64,000 nt of DNA, from positions 1,798,001-1,862,000 of the forward strand of contig NZ_CP071060.1 in the NCBI RefSeq assembly GCF_017161445.1. The letters run 5' to 3'. This DNA comes from Niveibacterium microcysteis (lineage in GTDB: Bacteria; Pseudomonadota; Gammaproteobacteria; Burkholderiales; Rhodocyclaceae). The position numbers and the translations under genes are program-made. Under the pieces are notes generated by a model, which saw nothing but the letters and a program-made list of their open reading frames with translations, searched no databases and had not been told where the DNA came from. Below are positions 61,253-64,000 of this stretch, in pieces (within the stretch, counting starts at the first letter, position 1; each line of letters starts with the position of its first letter).

Positions 61253-62692
61253 GTGACCAATCCCTCAAAGCGTGACGCGCCGGCCAGCGGCCAGGCTGAA
61301 AAATCGTCCATGTGGGTCCTGCTCGGTCTCTCACTGACCATGCTGCTCTCTTCGCTTGGCACCAGCATCGCCAATGTGGCTTTGCCGACGTTTGCCAAGG
61401 CATTCAGCGCGTCCTTTCAGGATGTTCAGTGGGTCGTGCTGGCCTATCTGCTGGCCGTTACCGCGTTGATCGTGAGCGTCGGGCGTCTCGGCGATATCGT
61501 CGGTCGCCGCCGACTCATGCTCATCGGCATCTCGCTCTTCACCGTCGCCTCGGTGCTGTGCGGTGTTGCCACTGAGTTGTGGTTCCTGATTGGCGCTCGC
61601 ATCGCGCAAGGGCTCGGTGCCGCCGCCATGATGGCGCTGACAATGGCGTTCGTCGGTGAGGCCGTGCCCAAGGAAAAGACGGGCCGTGCCATGGGGCTGC
61701 TCGGCACCATGTCGGCCGTTGGCACAGCGCTCGGCCCCACGCTGGGCGGTGTGCTCATTTCGGGTCTCGGATGGCGCGCCATCTTTATTCTCAATCTGCC
61801 CTTGGGTGTTGTCGCAATTCTGCTTGCCTATCGTTTCCTGCCTGCTGACCAGGCCGGAGTAGGGCCGCGCCGCGGTTTCGATGTCGCCGGTTCATTGCTG
61901 CTCGTGCTGACGCTTACCGCGTATGCGCTCGCCATGACGTTGGGTCGTGGCCAGTTCGGGGCGCTCAATCTGCTGTTGTTGTGTTCAGCGGCGGTTGGTT
62001 TTGGCCTTTTTGTTGTGGCGCAAAAGAGCGTTGCCGCGCCCTTGATTCAACTGTCCATCTTCCGTAGTCCAGTGCTGAGCACAGGGTTCGCAACAAGCGC
62101 GCTGGTCACGACGGTCGTGATGGCAACGCTGGTCGTTGGCCCGTTCTACCTTGCCAAGGCGCTTGGGCTGGATCCTGCGCGGGTTGGGCTCGTCATGTCA
62201 GTCGGCCCCGTCGTCGCTGCATTGTCGGGCGTGCCTGCGGGCCACCTTGTCGACCGGTTTGGGGCGTATCGCATGAGTCTGACCGGGCTTATTGCAATGG
62301 CTCTCGGCTCGGCACTGTTGCCGTTCCTGCCCACGCGTCTTGGCATACCGGGCTATGTGGCACCGCTCGTCGTCGTTACGGCCGGATACGCGTTGTTCCA
62401 GGCTGCGAACAACACTGCGGTGATGGCCGGCATTCGTGCCGACCAGCGTGGCGTGATCTCTGGCGTTCTCAACCTGTCGAGGAACCTCGGACTTGTCACA
62501 GGGGCTTCTGTGATGGGGGCGGTCTTCACTCTGGGGTCAGGCTCCGCCAACGTTTCGATTGCCGGCCCCGAGGCCGTTGCCGCCGGCATGCGAACGACCT
62601 TTGTTGTGGGTGCGTTCTTGATGCTCGTGGCGATCACGATCGCATTGTTTGGCCGCTCGCGTTCGCAGCGCCAGGCTGCACCCTTGCAGTGA
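61253..62692 (+). CDS. DHA2-type (14-helix) MFS exporter
   Basis: A 479-residue transporter of the EmrB/QacA group. About fourteen membrane segments, with the MFS signatures GRLGDIVGRRRLML (motif A) and LGPTLGGVLISGLGWRAIF (motif C), and FDVAGSLLLVL in the inter-helix loop. Proton-driven export of toxic or hydrophobic compounds is the usual role. The start was set at the GTG (61253) because AAGGA lies 7-11 bp upstream; an internal ATG at residue 22 is an alternative. The alginate-export-type barrel follows after 14 bp. Confidence 0.92.
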   Translation: MTNPSKRDAPASGQAEKSSMWVLLGLSLTMLLSSLGTSIANVALPTFAKAFSASFQDVQWVVLAYLLAVTALIVSVGRLGDIVGRRRLMLIGISLFTVASVLCGVATELWFLIGARIAQGLGAAAMMALTMAFVGEAVPKEKTGRAMGLLGTMSAVGTALGPTLGGVLISGLGWRAIFILNLPLGVVAILLAYRFLPADQAGVGPRRGFDVAGSLLLVLTLTAYALAMTLGRGQFGALNLLLLCSAAVGFGLFVVAQKSVAAPLIQLSIFRSPVLSTGFATSALVTTVVMATLVVGPFYLAKALGLDPARVGLVMSVGPVVAALSGVPAGHLVDRFGAYRMSLTGLIAMALGSALLPFLPTRLGIPGYVAPLVVVTAGYALFQAANNTAVMAGIRADQRGVISGVLNLSRNLGLVTGASVMGAVFTLGSGSANVSIAGPEAVAAGMRTTFVVGAFLMLVAITIALFGRSRSQRQAAPLQ

Positions 62693-62706
62693 GCGGGAGC
62701 CGACAC

Positions 62707-64000
62707 ATGCAACTTGGCTTCTTCTTCGCTGTTGGCGCGAGCGCCGTGCTTGTCTTAAGCAGCTCGGGCCCGGTTGGCGCGGAAACGACGCTCCGCGTCA
62801 CAACGCTAACTGGGGTGCCGAACGCGAGCCTCCCTACACCCAACGATCCCTATCCGGTCAGTGCGGCCGGCTGGGGCCCGGAGCTGGGCCGCGGACGGTT
62901 TGCCAGCCGTTGGGCGGAGGACTGGACAGCCATGCGGAACGCCGGACTGGCGCCGCCGCTCAAGGCAATGTCCCTCGGTGGCACGGCTTCCCTGACCCTG
63001 AGTGCTGAGGCCCGCTGGCGCTTCAATACGTATGACAACGGGCAATTGATCGGTCAGAACGATTATGAACAGGGACTGTTCCGCGGCGTTCTTGGTGTGG
63101 ATCTGCGCTTCGATCCGAATCTGCGTGTCTATGGTGAAGTCGCCACGGGTCAGGTGAGCGGGCGGCGCGGCGCAGCGTCGGCAAGCATGCAGAACGACGC
63201 CTCGCTGCAGCAGTTGTTCGTCGATGTGCGTGGCCATGTCGGTAACAGCCTGCTTGGCGCAATGTTTGGACGCCAGGAGTTTGCTGATGGCCCGAGGCAA
63301 TTGATCAGCCTCAGCGATGGTCCGAACATCCACCGCACCTGGAACGGCGTTCGACTCTATGCCCATGACCAACGGATTCGTGCGGGTGCCTTTGACTTGC
63401 GGGTGACGCGGCCGCAGCGGGGTGCGTTTGATGAAGAGATCAACTCCGCGGAGCGCCTCAGCGGGCTCAACGCCAGCATCGTCGCGATAGCAGATGGTAC
63501 GACCGACGCCTACGTGGATCCGTTTTGGTTCCACAGCGAGAACCCGAGCTTCCGCGTAGGCAACGGGATTGGTGAGGATGATCGCGACACGCTTGGCGTG
63601 CGCTTCTGGGGGCGGCGCGACGACGTCCGCTTCGACTGGACACTCGCGCGGCAAACGGGCCGGTTCATGGATCGCGAGGTCGATGCCTGGGCCTTGTTCA
63701 CAGTGCAAAGCGTGGCGCTGAGCAATCAAGGCTGGCGGCCACGGCTTACGGCGCACATTGATTTGGCGTCTGGGGGAGGGGCATACGGCGCAGGCAAGTT
63801 GAAGAACGTCAACCAGCTCTACGCGAGCTCCGGCTACCTCGGGGAGGGGCAGTTTCTCAGCCTGAGCAACCTGCTGATGGTCGCCCCAGGTGTGGCTATC
63901 TCGCCGACCGCCGAGACCGATCTTTCCGTCGAGTACGGGTTCGCACGCCGGCTGCAGGAGCGCGATGCCGCCTATGCCGGCGGGATGCGGCCCTACGCGG
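62707..64000 (+). CDS. Alginate-export family outer membrane barrel (partial)
   Basis: At least 431 residues; the frame runs off the right edge of the window. The signal peptide ends near VGAE (residue 26). The body matches the alginate export (AlgE-like, PF13372) pattern: FRGVLGVDLRFDPNLRVYGE, FGRQEFADGPRQLISLSDGP, then many amphipathic strands. GGGAG precedes the ATG. Behind an inner-membrane exporter it could be the outer-membrane exit for the same compound, but AlgE-like barrels also occur as general porins. The C-terminus is not visible. Confidence 0.85.
   Translation, partial: MQLGFFFAVGASAVLVLSSSGPVGAETTLRVTTLTGVPNASLPTPNDPYPVSAAGWGPELGRGRFASRWAEDWTAMRNAGLAPPLKAMSLGGTASLTLSAEARWRFNTYDNGQLIGQNDYEQGLFRGVLGVDLRFDPNLRVYGEVATGQVSGRRGAASASMQNDASLQQLFVDVRGHVGNSLLGAMFGRQEFADGPRQLISLSDGPNIHRTWNGVRLYAHDQRIRAGAFDLRVTRPQRGAFDEEINSAERLSGLNASIVAIADGTTDAYVDPFWFHSENPSFRVGNGIGEDDRDTLGVRFWGRRDDVRFDWTLARQTGRFMDREVDAWALFTVQSVALSNQGWRPRLTAHIDLASGGGAYGAGKLKNVNQLYASSGYLGEGQFLSLSNLLMVAPGVAISPTAETDLSVEYGFARRLQERDAAYAGGMRPYA

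Overview
The window is GC-rich bacterial chromosome. The gene set (nlpD-rpoS, bamC behind dapA, a complete kdp operon with a TorF-type porin, PEP-CTERM proteins, several c-di-GMP proteins) suggests a betaproteobacterium, most likely of the order Rhodocyclales. Genus cannot be fixed from the sequence alone. The first 13 kb is dense housekeeping sequence; from about 13 kb onward conserved operons alternate with gene-poor, repeat-bearing stretches and remnants of mobile DNA.

Layout. 1-1238: end of nlpD and rpoS. 1263-6127 (minus): moxR, DUF58, tgpA-type transglutaminase and mltB, an overlapping operon. 6218-9253 (plus): histone-deacetylase-like hydrolase, dapA, bamC. 9396-12962: small lipoprotein, roxA and rlmD (divergent ribosome-modification genes), Bax-inhibitor-1-like membrane protein. 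13077-13977: tRNA-Ser(UGA) followed by an AlpA-like regulator and a zinc-ribbon protein, probably the edge of an integrative element.

15097-24275 (minus) is the most unusual block. It is one transcription unit behind a Fur/Zur-like dyad and encodes a heme-type TonB-dependent receptor, a CobN-like chelatase carrying a signal peptide and a C-terminal membrane anchor, an ExbB-like channel, a DUF2149 protein, an orphan with a C-terminal HCxxC, a ChaN-type heme-binding protein and a stand-alone ribosomal protein S4 paralogue. I read it as a metal or metallo-tetrapyrrole acquisition system in which the chelatase acts outside the cytoplasm.

24754-39704: integrase remnant, H1-like/ribbon-helix-helix protein, CSS-EAL phosphodiesterase, chemoreceptor, then a probable phosphate-scavenging group (PEP-CTERM protein, 5'-nucleotidase, secreted protein) behind a tandem repeat resembling a Pho box. 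It is followed by a CYTH-CHAD protein, an EAL-CBS-GGDEF protein, a secreted LTD-nuclease and another PEP-CTERM protein. 40362-41359 is a lambda-R-like lysozyme translationally coupled to a periplasmic protein, the layout of an antibacterial effector and its immunity protein. 42955-43622: a small tyrosine recombinase beside a 13-bp hairpin.

43793-52811: the potassium operon, small membrane protein-kdpF-kdpA-kdpB-kdpC-TorF porin-kdpD-kdpE. 53006-58496: two orphan periplasmic binding proteins with a degenerate GGDEF-like protein, an SRPBCC protein and small unknowns. 59168-64000: a LysR regulator coupled to a truncated Rossmann-fold gene, divergent from a methyltransferase, a DHA2 exporter and an alginate-export-type barrel cut by the window end.
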